Shown here in pieces: positions 8,437-18,317 of a stretch of 64,000 nt of DNA. The translations under genes were made by a program, and so were the position numbers. A model generated the notes under the pieces. The model worked only from the letters and a program-made list of their open reading frames with translations. It did not search any database and had not been told where the DNA came from. The DNA comes from Atlantibacter hermannii (GTDB taxonomy: Bacteria; Pseudomonadota; Gammaproteobacteria; Enterobacterales; Enterobacteriaceae): positions 3,720,001-3,784,000 of the forward strand of contig LR134136.1 of NCBI GenBank assembly GCA_900635495.1, given 5' to 3'. Each line of letters opens with the position of its first letter. Positions within the stretch are counted from its first letter, which is position 1.

Positions 8437-8880
8437 TTATGCGCGGGCGATAATATCCGCCAGTTGTTTTTCTGATTTTGCCGCTAATAACGCGGTAAGG
8501 GCTTCCTCTTCACATAATAATTCGCTCAGGGCCTGAATAGCGCCGATGTGTGAATCGGAATCAGCAGCCGACAACCCGATTAATAATTTAATCCCTTCAT
8601 TATCGTCGGCAAACGTCACTTCCTGTTTTAGAAGCGTTAATGACATTCCTGTTTTTATCGCTCCGCATTCCGGTCGGGCATGTGGCATAGCGACGCCTGG
8701 CGCCAAAATATAATAAGGGCCATTAGTGAGCGTTGAATCTTTAATAGCCTTAATATAATCCGAAGTTATATAATGATTAGCCAGCAATGATGACATGGAA
8801 ATATCAATAGCTTCCTGCCAGTTCTTTGCTGAATTTTTTATTGAGATAGATGATTCAGGAAAGTAATCAATCAGCCGCAT
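8437..8880 (-). CDS. cmtB: CmtB, mannitol-like PTS EIIA component
   Basis: A 147-residue cytoplasmic EIIA protein of the mannitol/fructose family. The phospho-accepting histidine is in the motif AMPHARPE, His67. It takes phosphate from HPr and passes it to the EIIB domain of CmtA, whose gene starts 27 bp downstream. It is the first gene of the cmtB-cmtA-yggP-yggF-yggD-yggC run, all on the same strand with short gaps or overlaps, so a single transcript from upstream of cmtB is likely. Length equals E. coli CmtB. Confidence 0.93.
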   Translation of the reverse strand: MRLIDYFPESSISIKNSAKNWQEAIDISMSSLLANHYITSDYIKAIKDSTLTNGPYYILAPGVAMPHARPECGAIKTGMSLTLLKQEVTFADDNEGIKLLIGLSAADSDSHIGAIQALSELLCEEEALTALLAAKSEKQLADIIARA

Positions 8881-9050
8881 ACATTTTCCTTATTTTATTT
8901 TTAGGGCAAGAGTGAGCGCCAAAAACAAAATACTCGTGCAGCTAAGTGAAATCAATTCAGGGAAAATACTGACACGGCAAAAACCGATTTTTTATAAAAT
9001 CTTTAAAATCAATTTGTTGAGAGCATTAAATTATAATGCAACAGTTATTT

Positions 9051-9066
9051 TGTGACTTGCATTGCA
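9051..9066. promoter_or_regulatory. Possible CRP half-site upstream of the cmt operon
   Basis: TGTGA is followed after six bases by TTGCA, a perfect left half and a 3-of-5 right half of the CRP palindrome. It lies about 170 bp upstream of cmtB. Catabolite control of a PTS operon is expected, but one degenerate site is weak evidence. Confidence 0.35.
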
Positions 9067-9150
9067 AACTACGAACATCATTAAATGTCGAATTTGTGAT
9101 TAATATCTCTAAAAAGCCATTGCGGAGATAAAAATAAATTGAATTCAAAT

Positions 9151-9182
9151 AAAAAACGGGCCGCCGTAGCGACCCGTTTTTA
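9151..9182 (-). terminator. Intrinsic terminator of tktA
   Basis: On the reverse strand the RNA folds as AACGGGTCGC-TACG-GCGGCCCGTT followed by a run of T. It begins 14 bp after the tktA stop codon. The A run on the other side may allow it to work in both directions. Confidence 0.8.
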
Positions 9183-9195
9183 ACGGTAAAAGTAA

Positions 9196-11187
9196 TTACA
9201 GCAGTTCTTTTGCTTTCGCGAAGACGTTTTCTACCGTGAAGCCGAACTCTTCAAACAGCAGCTCTGCCGGTGCGGATTCACCGAAGGTGGTCATACCGAC
9301 AACCGCGCCGTTCAGGCCCACGTATTTGTACCAGTAGTCAGCGATACCCGCTTCCACGGCAACACGCGCAGATACGGCTTTCGGCAGCACGGATTCACGG
9401 TAAGCGGCATCCTGCTTCTCGAACGCATCAGTAGACGGCATAGAAACGACACGCGCCTTCACGCCTTCCGCTGACAGCTGTTCCCATGCCGCGACAGCCA
9501 GTTCAACTTCAGAACCGGTGGCGATGAAAATCAGCTGCGGTTGACCGTCGCAATCTTTCAGCACGTAACCACCGCGAGCGATATTCGCCAGCTGCTCTTC
9601 GCTACGCTCCTGCTGAGCCAGGTTCTGGCGGGAGAGGATCAGCGCGGTCGGGCCGTCCTGACGCTCAACGCCGTATTTCCACGCAACCGCGGATTCAACC
9701 TGGTCGCACGGACGCCAGGTAGACATGTTCGGGGTCAGGCGCAGGGAAGCGGTCTGCTCTACCGGCTGGTGAGTTGGGCCGTCTTCGCCCAGACCGATGG
9801 AGTCGTGGGTATAGACCATCACCTGACGCTGTTTCATCAGCGCCGCCATACGCACCGCGTTACGGGCATACTCAACAAACATCAGGAAGGTAGAGGTGTA
9901 CGGCAGGAAACCGCCGTGCAGCGCGATACCGTTGGCAATCGCGGTCATCCCGAATTCACGAACGCCGTAGTGGATATAGTTACCCGCTGCGTCTTCGTTG
10001 ATGGCTTTCGAACCGGACCACAGGGTCAGGTTGCTGGGTGCCAGGTCAGCGGAACCGCCGAGGAATTCCGGCAGCAGCGGACCAAAGGCTTCAATGGCGT
10101 TCTGGGAGGCTTTACGGCTGGCGATTTTGGACGGGTTCGCCTGCAGTTTCGCGATAAATTCACTGGCTTTGGCATCGAAATCAGCCGGCATGTCGCCTTT
10201 CATACGGCGGGTAAACTCAGCCGCCAGCTCAGGGAAGGCTTTCGCATAGGCCGCGAACTTCTCATTCCATGCGGCTTCTTTCGCCTGGCCCATTTCTTTG
10301 GCATCCCACTGCGCATAGATGTCAGACGGGATTTCAAAGGCGGCGTGTTTCCAGCCCAGCGCTTCACGGGTCAATGCCACTTCTGCGTCACCCAGCGGGG
10401 CGCCGTGCGAGTCATGGGTGCCAGCTTTGTTCGGCGAACCGAAGCCGATAACGGTTTTGCACATCAGCAGGGACGGTTTGTCAGTCACTGCGCGGGCTTC
10501 TTCCACAGCGCGTTTAATCGCATCTGCATCGTGACCATCCACGCCGCGTACAACGTGCCAGCCGTAAGCTTCAAAGCGTTTCGCGGTGTCGTCGGTAAAC
10601 CAGCCTTCTACGTGGCCATCAATGGAGATGCCGTTATCGTCATAGAACGCTACCAGTTTGCCCAGCTTCAGCGTACCGGCCAGAGAGCACACCTCATGAG
10701 AGATGCCTTCCATCATGCAGCCGTCGCCCATAAAGGCGTAGGTGAAGTGGTCAACAATGTCGTGGCCAGGACGGTTAAACTGCGCCGCAAGGGTCTTCTC
10801 AGCAATCGCCATACCCACGGCATTGGCAATACCCTGGCCCAGCGGACCGGTCGTGGTTTCCACACCGGCGGTGTAACCCACTTCCGGGTGGCCCGGGGTT
10901 TTAGAGTGCAGCTGACGGAAGTTTTTCAGCTCGTCGATAGACAGGTCATAGCCGGTGAGGTGCAGCAGGCTATAGATCAGCATTGAGCCGTGGCCGTTAG
11001 ACAGCACAAAGCGGTCGCGGTCGGCCCAGGCCGGGTTAGTTGGATTATGGTTCAGGAAATCACGCCACAGGACTTCGGCAATGTCAGCCATGCCCATCGG
11101 GGCGCCCGGGTGACCGGATTTGGCTTTCTGTACTGCGTCCATGCTGAGCGCACGAATAGCATTGGCAAGCTCTTTACGAGAGGACAT
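9196..11187 (-). CDS. tktA: Transketolase A
   Basis: A complete 663-residue transketolase, the same length as E. coli TktA. It moves two-carbon ketol units between sugar phosphates in the non-oxidative pentose phosphate pathway, using thiamine diphosphate. The diphosphate and magnesium site is visible as GDGCMMEG at about 154-161, with the downstream asparagine in DDN. An N-terminal segment KSGHPGAPMG and the C-terminal pyrimidine-binding domain follow. It is monocistronic: its own terminator lies downstream and a divergent gene (loiP) upstream. It yields erythrose 4-phosphate, the Epd substrate. Confidence 0.97.
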   Translation of the reverse strand: MSSRKELANAIRALSMDAVQKAKSGHPGAPMGMADIAEVLWRDFLNHNPTNPAWADRDRFVLSNGHGSMLIYSLLHLTGYDLSIDELKNFRQLHSKTPGHPEVGYTAGVETTTGPLGQGIANAVGMAIAEKTLAAQFNRPGHDIVDHFTYAFMGDGCMMEGISHEVCSLAGTLKLGKLVAFYDDNGISIDGHVEGWFTDDTAKRFEAYGWHVVRGVDGHDADAIKRAVEEARAVTDKPSLLMCKTVIGFGSPNKAGTHDSHGAPLGDAEVALTREALGWKHAAFEIPSDIYAQWDAKEMGQAKEAAWNEKFAAYAKAFPELAAEFTRRMKGDMPADFDAKASEFIAKLQANPSKIASRKASQNAIEAFGPLLPEFLGGSADLAPSNLTLWSGSKAINEDAAGNYIHYGVREFGMTAIANGIALHGGFLPYTSTFLMFVEYARNAVRMAALMKQRQVMVYTHDSIGLGEDGPTHQPVEQTASLRLTPNMSTWRPCDQVESAVAWKYGVERQDGPTALILSRQNLAQQERSEEQLANIARGGYVLKDCDGQPQLIFIATGSEVELAVAAWEQLSAEGVKARVVSMPSTDAFEKQDAAYRESVLPKAVSARVAVEAGIADYWYKYVGLNGAVVGMTTFGESAPAELLFEEFGFTVENVFAKAKELL

Positions 11188-11467
11188 TTTGACTCCAGAT
11201 CGGATAGTTAAAGGGCGAAACCTGTTAACGGCTTGACGATCGCGCGTTTTGGGCTACGCCCCGAAAATTTGACCCACAATGTAACCCAAGCGGCTTTCTA
11301 TGTACATGGAGCATCCTTTTGCCTCCTAAGAAATCTCTGGATCCTTCTCGCAGCTTGCGCAAGCTTCTCGCCCAGACTGTCTGCTGTTCTTTATACTGAG
11401 TGTTACCGGCGCGTTAACGAGCCGAATAATATTGATTACGACACATTTTATTAGCGGAAGCCTACAC

Positions 11468-12226
11468 ATGAAGATGCGCGCGATATTGCCAGGCCTGGTG
11501 GCCGTTGCTCTGCTGAGCGGTTGCCAGAATATGGACTCGAACGGCCTGCTCTCCTCCGGCGCGGAGGCGTTTCAGGCGTATACCTTAAGCGATGCCCAGG
11601 TGAAGACGCTCAGCGATGAAGCCTGTAAAGAAATGGACAGCAAAGCGACTATTGCGCCTGCGGGCAGCCAGTACGCACAGCGTCTGAATACCATCGCCGC
11701 CGCGCTGGGCGATAACATCAACGGCCAGCCGGTGAACTATAAGGTTTACATGGCAAAAGACGTCAACGCCTTCGCCATGGCGAACGGCTGTATCCGCGTC
11801 TATAGCGGGTTGATGGACATGATGAACGATAACGAAGTCGAAGCAGTGATTGGTCATGAGATGGGCCACGTTGCGTTGGGCCATGTGAAAAAAGGCATGC
11901 AGGTTGCGCTCGGCACTAACGCCGCACGCGTTGCCGCCGCGTCCGCAGGCGGCGTCATTGGCAGCCTGTCGCAGTCACAGCTTGGCGATTTAGGCGAGAA
12001 ACTGGTGAACGCGCAATTCTCCCAGCGTCAGGAATCCGAAGCGGATGATTACTCCTACGATCTATTGCGCAAACGTGGGATCAACCCTATTGGCCTGGCC
12101 ACCAGCTTTGAGAAACTCACGTCACTGGAAGCGGGCCGTCAAAGCTCCATGTTTGACGATCACCCGGCTTCAGCCGAGCGCGCCCAGCATATTCGCGATC
12201 GCATGAAAGCAGATGGGATTAAGTAA
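11468..12226 (+). CDS. loiP: LoiP, outer-membrane M48 metalloprotease lipoprotein
   Basis: A 252-residue secreted lipoprotein. A short signal ends in the lipobox LLSGC (Cys19 acylated), and the M48 zinc protease motif HEMGH lies at about 130-134 with the third ligand Glu in ESEADDYSYD near 198. Asp is absent after the lipid Cys, so outer-membrane sorting is expected. E. coli LoiP (YggG) is a low-osmolarity-induced protease that needs DsbA and BepA. I chose the ATG at 11468, as in E. coli, rather than an in-frame ATG 12 codons earlier, which would spoil the signal peptide. Confidence 0.93.
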   Translation: MKMRAILPGLVAVALLSGCQNMDSNGLLSSGAEAFQAYTLSDAQVKTLSDEACKEMDSKATIAPAGSQYAQRLNTIAAALGDNINGQPVNYKVYMAKDVNAFAMANGCIRVYSGLMDMMNDNEVEAVIGHEMGHVALGHVKKGMQVALGTNAARVAAASAGGVIGSLSQSQLGDLGEKLVNAQFSQRQESEADDYSYDLLRKRGINPIGLATSFEKLTSLEAGRQSSMFDDHPASAERAQHIRDRMKADGIK

Positions 12227-12232
12227 ATAAAA

Positions 12233-12258
12233 AAGCGCCGCAAGGCGCTTATCATCTT
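12233..12258 (+). terminator. Likely terminator after loiP
   Basis: The stem AAGCGCC-GCAA-GGCGCTT starts 6 bp after the loiP stop, followed by a T-rich stretch (ATCATCTTTTT). The T tract is interrupted, so efficiency is uncertain. Confidence 0.6.
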
Positions 12259-12381
12259 TTTCAGTCTTGCGTCACTGGCGCAGACAATATGAACCCGGTC
12301 AGCGCGCACCCACCGAAGCGTACACAGTACGTGAGGATGGCGAGCGCTGGCCAGGTTCAATCAGCCAGCAAAAAAGCCAGA

Positions 12382-13302
12382 TTACTCGCCTTTCTTGGCA
12401 GCCTGGATATACAGCATTTCCAGCGCTAAGGTTGCAGCAGCCAGCGCCGTAATTTCTGACTGATCGTAAGCCGGCGCCACTTCCACGACATCCATCCCCA
12501 CGATATTCAGATCCTTCAGGCCGCGTACCAGTTTGATGGCGCGATCGGACGTCAGGCCGCCAATCACCGGCGTACCGGTTCCCGGTGCAAATGCCGGATC
12601 CAGGCAGTCGATATCGAAGGTCAGATAAACTGGCATATCGCCAACGATTTGCTTCACCTGAGCAATGATGTCGTCAACGCCGCGATCGTTCACCTGGCAG
12701 GCATCCAGAACGGTAAAGCCGTTATCTTTATCAAACTCGGTACGAATACCAATCTGTACAGAATGGTTCGGATCGATCAGGCCTTCGTTCGGCGCGGTGT
12801 AGAACATGGTGCCGTGGTCGAATTCGCAGCCGTTGGCATAGGTGTCGGTGTGGGCATCAAAATGCACCAGCGCCATTTTGCCGAAATGTTTTGCGTGCGC
12901 CCGCAGCAGCGGCAGGGTGACAAAGTGGTCGCCGCCGAAAGAGAGCATACGTTTACCGGCCGCCAGCAGTTTTTCAGCATGCGCCTGCAGTTTTTCGCTC
13001 ATTTCGCGGGCATCGCCAAATGCGTAAACCAGATCGCCGCAGTCCACGACGTTCAGGCGTTCGCGCATGTCGAAGTTCCACGGGAAACGGTTATGTTCCC
13101 ACGCGAGGTTGGTGGACACCTGGCGGATTGCAGCCGGCCCGTGACGGCCACCGGCGCGGCCTGAGGTCGCCATATCAAAAGGGACGCCCGTGATTACCCA
13201 GTCAGCATCGCTGTCATAAGGTTGGAAATTCATTGGTAAACGCAAAAAACCAAAGGCGTTGGATACCAGCGAGTTATCGTATTGATGGCCTAAGGTGCTC
13301 AT
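12382..13302 (-). CDS. speB: Agmatinase (agmatine ureohydrolase)
   Basis: A complete 306-residue ureohydrolase, the same length as E. coli SpeB. It splits agmatine into putrescine and urea. The binuclear manganese ligands are visible in GGDHFVTLP (about 123-131), HFDAHTDTY (about 147-155) and DIDCLDPAFAPGTG (about 230-243). It lies downstream of speA on the same strand; an intrinsic terminator separates the two, so it probably has its own promoter in addition to readthrough. SpeA and SpeB together form the arginine route to putrescine. Confidence 0.97.
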   Translation of the reverse strand: MSTLGHQYDNSLVSNAFGFLRLPMNFQPYDSDADWVITGVPFDMATSGRAGGRHGPAAIRQVSTNLAWEHNRFPWNFDMRERLNVVDCGDLVYAFGDAREMSEKLQAHAEKLLAAGKRMLSFGGDHFVTLPLLRAHAKHFGKMALVHFDAHTDTYANGCEFDHGTMFYTAPNEGLIDPNHSVQIGIRTEFDKDNGFTVLDACQVNDRGVDDIIAQVKQIVGDMPVYLTFDIDCLDPAFAPGTGTPVIGGLTSDRAIKLVRGLKDLNIVGMDVVEVAPAYDQSEITALAAATLALEMLYIQAAKKGE

Positions 13303-13331
13303 TGATATGACCTCTTTAATAAAGTCGATGT

Positions 13332-13377
13332 AAAAAAAATCCCCTCCGCGTCGTTAAGCCCGACGAGGAAGGGATTG
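13332..13377 (-). terminator. Terminator between speA and speB
   Basis: On the reverse strand a stem built from AATCCC, TCC and GTCG with their complements is followed by eight T. It lies about 100 bp after the speA stop and 30 bp before the speB start, so it would partly separate the two genes. Confidence 0.7.
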
Positions 13378-13474
13378 ATTAGAGTCAGTTTGTTGGCGTA
13401 ATTATCGCCGCGTTTAGAGCCGGGTTCAAGCGTCTGCATACCGACAGTATAGCCAGGCAGACGCAACCGATGAC

Positions 13475-15444
<1,970 letters not shown>

Positions 15445-15452
<8 letters not shown>

Positions 15453-15612
15453 AACGAACCTCAAACTCTGTTGAAAGTGTATACCCGATACCGTCGGGCA
15501 TAGAGTAGTTGACTACTATCGCAGCGTTAAATTGCGATAACAACCCATAAACAACCGGGCATGACAGCATAGTACGCTGACCGCCCCGCTGTGCGACCGG
15601 TTTCTTATTCAT
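15445..15612 (-). CDS. yqgB: YqgB, small protein upstream of speA
   Basis: A 55-codon reading frame. Its start, MNKKPVAQ, and its core, YGLLSQFNAAIVVN, match E. coli YqgB (43 aa), a small acid-stress-associated protein of unclear function. Here the frame runs past the E. coli end and overlaps the speA start by 8 bp, reading TATGTCTGA. That overlap would allow translational coupling of yqgB and speA. In E. coli the frame stops earlier, as I recall it. The C-terminal extension (after VVNY) may therefore be a lineage difference or an indel. Confidence 0.75.
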
Positions 15613-15863
15613 ATCATTGTAAAACACGTATCCGAACGCTGTATGACAGGTTCGACGAAACCACGAGAAAACTCTTGCTTAGCAAGAGCGCCCTTGTTCA
15701 GTTATCACAAGCCTTAACCGGCCCGGGAATCCTGAGAAGCGCCGAGATGGGTATAACATCGGCAGGTTTGCAAAAAAGGGATGCAGGTTGAGAGGGACAA
15801 CAGTACACCAGAACGGTGTGACAGATTCTGCAGATTACTCCGATTCATTATTTCGTATCACCT

Positions 15864-15962
15864 CCACGCCAGCCTTTAATGGGCAAGCGACAAGCAAAGC
15901 TAATGGTTAATGCTCAACCCGGCTGGAAGTGGCGACACGAACATTCGTCGTGCGCTTTTTTT
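15864..15962 (+). ncRNA. Unassigned structured RNA ending in an intrinsic terminator
   Basis: A long hairpin pairs CCAC-g-CCAGCC (15864-15874) with GGCTGG-aa-GTGG (15921-15932). It is followed at once by a terminator: GCG-a-CACGA, a 7-base loop, TCGTGCGC, then seven T (15932-15962). No gene upstream on this strand could use this terminator; the nearest upstream genes point the other way. An independent small RNA, or the 3' end of one starting around 15,760 (a TATAAC box lies at 15,751), is therefore the simplest reading. I cannot assign it to a known family. Confidence 0.5.
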
Positions 15963-16149
15963 CACCCTTCGCGTTATTAGCGAAACGGGGAAGCCGCGCG
16001 CGCCGTTTTATACCGACAACAGGGGGTAAATGCAAAATAAAAATAGCATTCTTGACGCGGATGTCAGGAATTATTGCCATTTCTTCCGTTTCACTGCTGT
16101 TGCGGCCAACAAAAATCGCTGGAAAAGGGATGAATAAATGACCTAGAAT

Positions 16150-16181
16150 AGACGTCCAGATGTTAATCCATCTATATACCT
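16150..16181. promoter_or_regulatory. MetJ operator (met boxes) upstream of metK
   Basis: Consecutive 8-bp repeats resemble the met box AGACGTCT: AGACGTCC, AGATGTTA, ATCCATCT, ATATACCT. Tandem met boxes bind the MetJ-SAM repressor, and metK is a known MetJ target in enteric bacteria. The array starts about 190 bp before the metK start. Confidence 0.7.
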
Positions 16182-16343
16182 GCTGAGTATCCGGATACGT
16201 TGCGCAAGGTAGCGCCGCTCAGCGAATGGAATAGACGATTAACACTCATCGCCTGTATTGCCTGCAAGCCGCTACCCTCTCACAGGTAAGCGCTTTAAAT
16301 ACAATACGTTGAGCTAACAGATTATTACCGAGTTTACACGAAT

Positions 16344-17498
16344 ATGGCTAAACACCTTTTTACATCCGAGTCTGTATCAGAAGGGCATCCCGACAAAATC
16401 GCTGACCAGATCTCCGATGCGGTTCTCGACGCAATTCTGGAGCAAGATCCTAAAGCGCGCGTGGCCTGCGAAACCTATGTGAAGACCGGCATGGTGCTGG
16501 TTGGCGGTGAAATCACCACCAGCGCATGGGTAGACATCGAAGAGATTACCCGTAATACGGTCCGCGAAATCGGCTACGTGCATTCTGATATGGGCTTTGA
16601 TGCCAATTCCTGCGCCGTACTGAGCGCAATTGGCAAGCAGTCCCCGGATATCAACCAGGGCGTTGACCGCACCGATCCGCTGGAACAGGGCGCAGGCGAC
16701 CAGGGTCTGATGTTTGGCTACGCCACTAATGAAACTGACGTGCTGATGCCAGCGCCAGTGACCTATGCACACCGTCTGGTGCAGCGCCAGGCTGAAGTCC
16801 GCAAAAACGGCGCCCTGCCGTGGCTGCGTCCTGACGCGAAAAGCCAGGTCACCTTCCAGTACGATAACAACAAAATCGTCGGGATTGACGCCGTGGTCCT
16901 GTCTACCCAGCACGCGGAAGATATCGATCAGAAAGCGCTGCACGAAGCGGTGATGGAAGAGATCATCAAGCCGGTTCTGCCTGCAGAATGGCTGAATGAG
17001 TCCACCAAATACTTCATCAACCCGACAGGCCGTTTCGTTATCGGTGGCCCAATGGGCGATTGCGGTCTGACCGGTCGTAAAATTATCGTTGATACCTACG
17101 GCGGCATGGCACGTCATGGCGGCGGCGCATTCTCCGGTAAGGATCCGTCTAAAGTTGACCGTTCCGCAGCTTACGCGGCGCGTTACGTTGCGAAAAACAT
17201 CGTGGCCGCAGGCCTGGCGGACCGCTGTGAAATTCAGGTTTCCTACGCTATCGGCGTGGCGGAACCGACATCCATCATGGTGGAAACCTTCGGCACTGAG
17301 AAAATCGCAACCGAGCAGCTTACTCTGCTGGTTCGTGAATTCTTCGATCTGCGCCCGTACGGCCTGATCCAGATGCTGGATCTGCTGCACCCGATCTATA
17401 AAGAGACAGCGGCATACGGTCACTTTGGTCGTGAGCATTTCCCGTGGGAAAAAACCGATAAAGCCGCTCTGCTGCGTGACGCTGCGGGCCTGAAATAA
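16344..17498 (+). CDS. metK: S-adenosylmethionine synthetase
   Basis: A complete 384-residue methionine adenosyltransferase, identical in length to E. coli MetK. It makes SAM from methionine and ATP. The ATP and metal motifs are visible: SVSEGHPDKIADQISD near the start, GAGDQGLMFGYA (about 114-125) and GGGAFSGKDPSKVDRS (about 256-271). It is essential in E. coli. Monocistronic: a terminator follows, and met boxes upstream indicate MetJ repression. Confidence 0.98.
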   Translation: MAKHLFTSESVSEGHPDKIADQISDAVLDAILEQDPKARVACETYVKTGMVLVGGEITTSAWVDIEEITRNTVREIGYVHSDMGFDANSCAVLSAIGKQSPDINQGVDRTDPLEQGAGDQGLMFGYATNETDVLMPAPVTYAHRLVQRQAEVRKNGALPWLRPDAKSQVTFQYDNNKIVGIDAVVLSTQHAEDIDQKALHEAVMEEIIKPVLPAEWLNESTKYFINPTGRFVIGGPMGDCGLTGRKIIVDTYGGMARHGGGAFSGKDPSKVDRSAAYAARYVAKNIVAAGLADRCEIQVSYAIGVAEPTSIMVETFGTEKIATEQLTLLVREFFDLRPYGLIQMLDLLHPIYKETAAYGHFGREHFPWEKTDKAALLRDAAGLK

Positions 17499-17554
17499 GC
17501 GCTCCGCTGAACAGCATGTGCTGAGTCCTGCCAGGCGGGAAAAACAGCACGAAA

Positions 17555-17587
17555 AAATCCGGAAGCGTTCATCGTTTCCGGATTTTT
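17555..17587 (+). terminator. Intrinsic terminator of metK
   Basis: A perfect 10-bp stem, AAATCCGGAA with TTCCGGATTT, encloses a 10-base loop and ends in a T run (TTTTTCATTTT). It begins about 56 bp after the metK stop. The A run on the left may let it serve the convergent gene as well. Confidence 0.85.
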
Positions 17588-17628
17588 CATTTTCTGACGG
17601 GCTAATTCAAAAATACATAGCACCCCGA

Positions 17629-18144
17629 TTAACCGAGCCCTCCGCCGGTTAACCATTGCAGGATCAGCAACAGCAAAATTATCCCGCACACCAGTCCAAT
17701 GCTGAAAACCAACACATGAAACGCGAGCGTGGCACCACCAAAAAACAGCGCACCGCTAACGCCCCAGCGATTTTCCTTACGCATTCCACCTACAAACGCA
17801 CAGCCTAAGGCGATAACAGCCAGCCCTCTCCCAACGTTATCCAGCAATTTATCCATGTCGGGGCGTTCACGGCGAACCGGTACTGGCGCTTCGTCGCCTT
17901 TTAATCCGGCAATGATCCCTCTTTTCACCGCGGCAACCTCTCTGGCGACAACACTTTCCACCGAGCCTCTGGATGGACTAAACGGTCCCAGAGAGAAGTG
18001 TATTATTCCGAGAATGAAGGCAATTGCCCCCAGAATCATTCCCGCCGAGCTGATTTTGTTTTGCCTGAACGTATCCATATCCCTGCCTGTGTCATTTTTG
18101 CAAACGAAGCGCAAATCGTATTCTGAAGAGTCGGGAACACCCAT
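17629..18144 (-). CDS. Unrecognised inner-membrane protein (YidI-like appearance)
   Basis: A 171-residue protein with three likely membrane segments: about 34-53 (GMILGAIAFILGIIHFSLG), 107-122 and 134-163 (LAFHVLVFSIGLVCGIILLLLILQW). A charged loop lies between the first two (VARE, then RRERPDMDKLL). It ends in a glycine-rich tail. AGGAGAG lies 5 bp before the ATG at 18144, which supports this start over MDTFRQ about 22 codons in. The layout resembles E. coli YidI, but I cannot establish homology. It is not part of the K-12 metK-galP interval, so it is an accessory gene here. Function unknown. Confidence 0.7.
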   Translation of the reverse strand: MGVPDSSEYDLRFVCKNDTGRDMDTFRQNKISSAGMILGAIAFILGIIHFSLGPFSPSRGSVESVVAREVAAVKRGIIAGLKGDEAPVPVRRERPDMDKLLDNVGRGLAVIALGCAFVGGMRKENRWGVSGALFFGGATLAFHVLVFSIGLVCGIILLLLILQWLTGGGLG

Positions 18145-18218
18145 AATTACTCTCCTGGTTTTCTCAAATACTTTAGCCTGCTCAACGGCTTTGAGCCGGC
18201 CTCGCCAGGCGCATACTC

Positions 18219-18234
18219 ATGGAAGCGATTACAT
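18219..18234. promoter_or_regulatory. Candidate GalR/GalS operator upstream of galP
   Basis: The 16-bp palindrome ATGGAAGCGATTACAT matches the gal operator pattern GTGKAANCGNTTNCAC at 14 positions. It lies about 84 bp before galP, a known GalR/GalS target in E. coli. Confidence 0.6.
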
Positions 18235-18317
18235 AATTACGACTTTTCCCACATATCTTTACACTTTCACCACCTACCTTTTGAACGGATAAGTTCAAAA
18301 TTCAAAAGGAGGGCGTT

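Larger units (their letters stand above)
8881..9195. other. AT-rich intergenic region between cmtB and tktA
   Basis: A 315 bp non-coding stretch that contains the leftward cmtB promoter region and, at its right end, the tktA terminator (9151-9182). Between about 8940 and 9130 it is strongly AT-rich. A weak CRP-like site (TGTGA-N6-TTGCA, 9051-9066) is the only motif seen. There is no ORF with a credible start. Confidence 0.55.
15613..16343. other. Intergenic region between yqgB and metK
   Basis: This 731 bp stretch holds the leftward yqgB-speA promoter, a perfect small inverted repeat (CTCTTGC-TTA-GCAAGAG at 15672-15688), an unassigned structured RNA with a strong rightward terminator (15864-15962) and the MetJ-type repeats in front of metK (16150-16181). 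I see no convincing protein-coding gene; the short frames in it have no ribosome-binding site and resemble nothing I know. Confidence 0.6.

Noticed and set aside
9541..10986. 481-codon frame on the plus strand opposite tktA
   Set aside because: It is antisense to a complete, well-conserved transketolase and reflects codon bias of that gene; no ribosome-binding site or recognisable domain.
16377..17438. 353-codon frame on the minus strand opposite metK
   Set aside because: Mirror of the metK coding sequence; its protein looks like no family and lacks a translation start signal.
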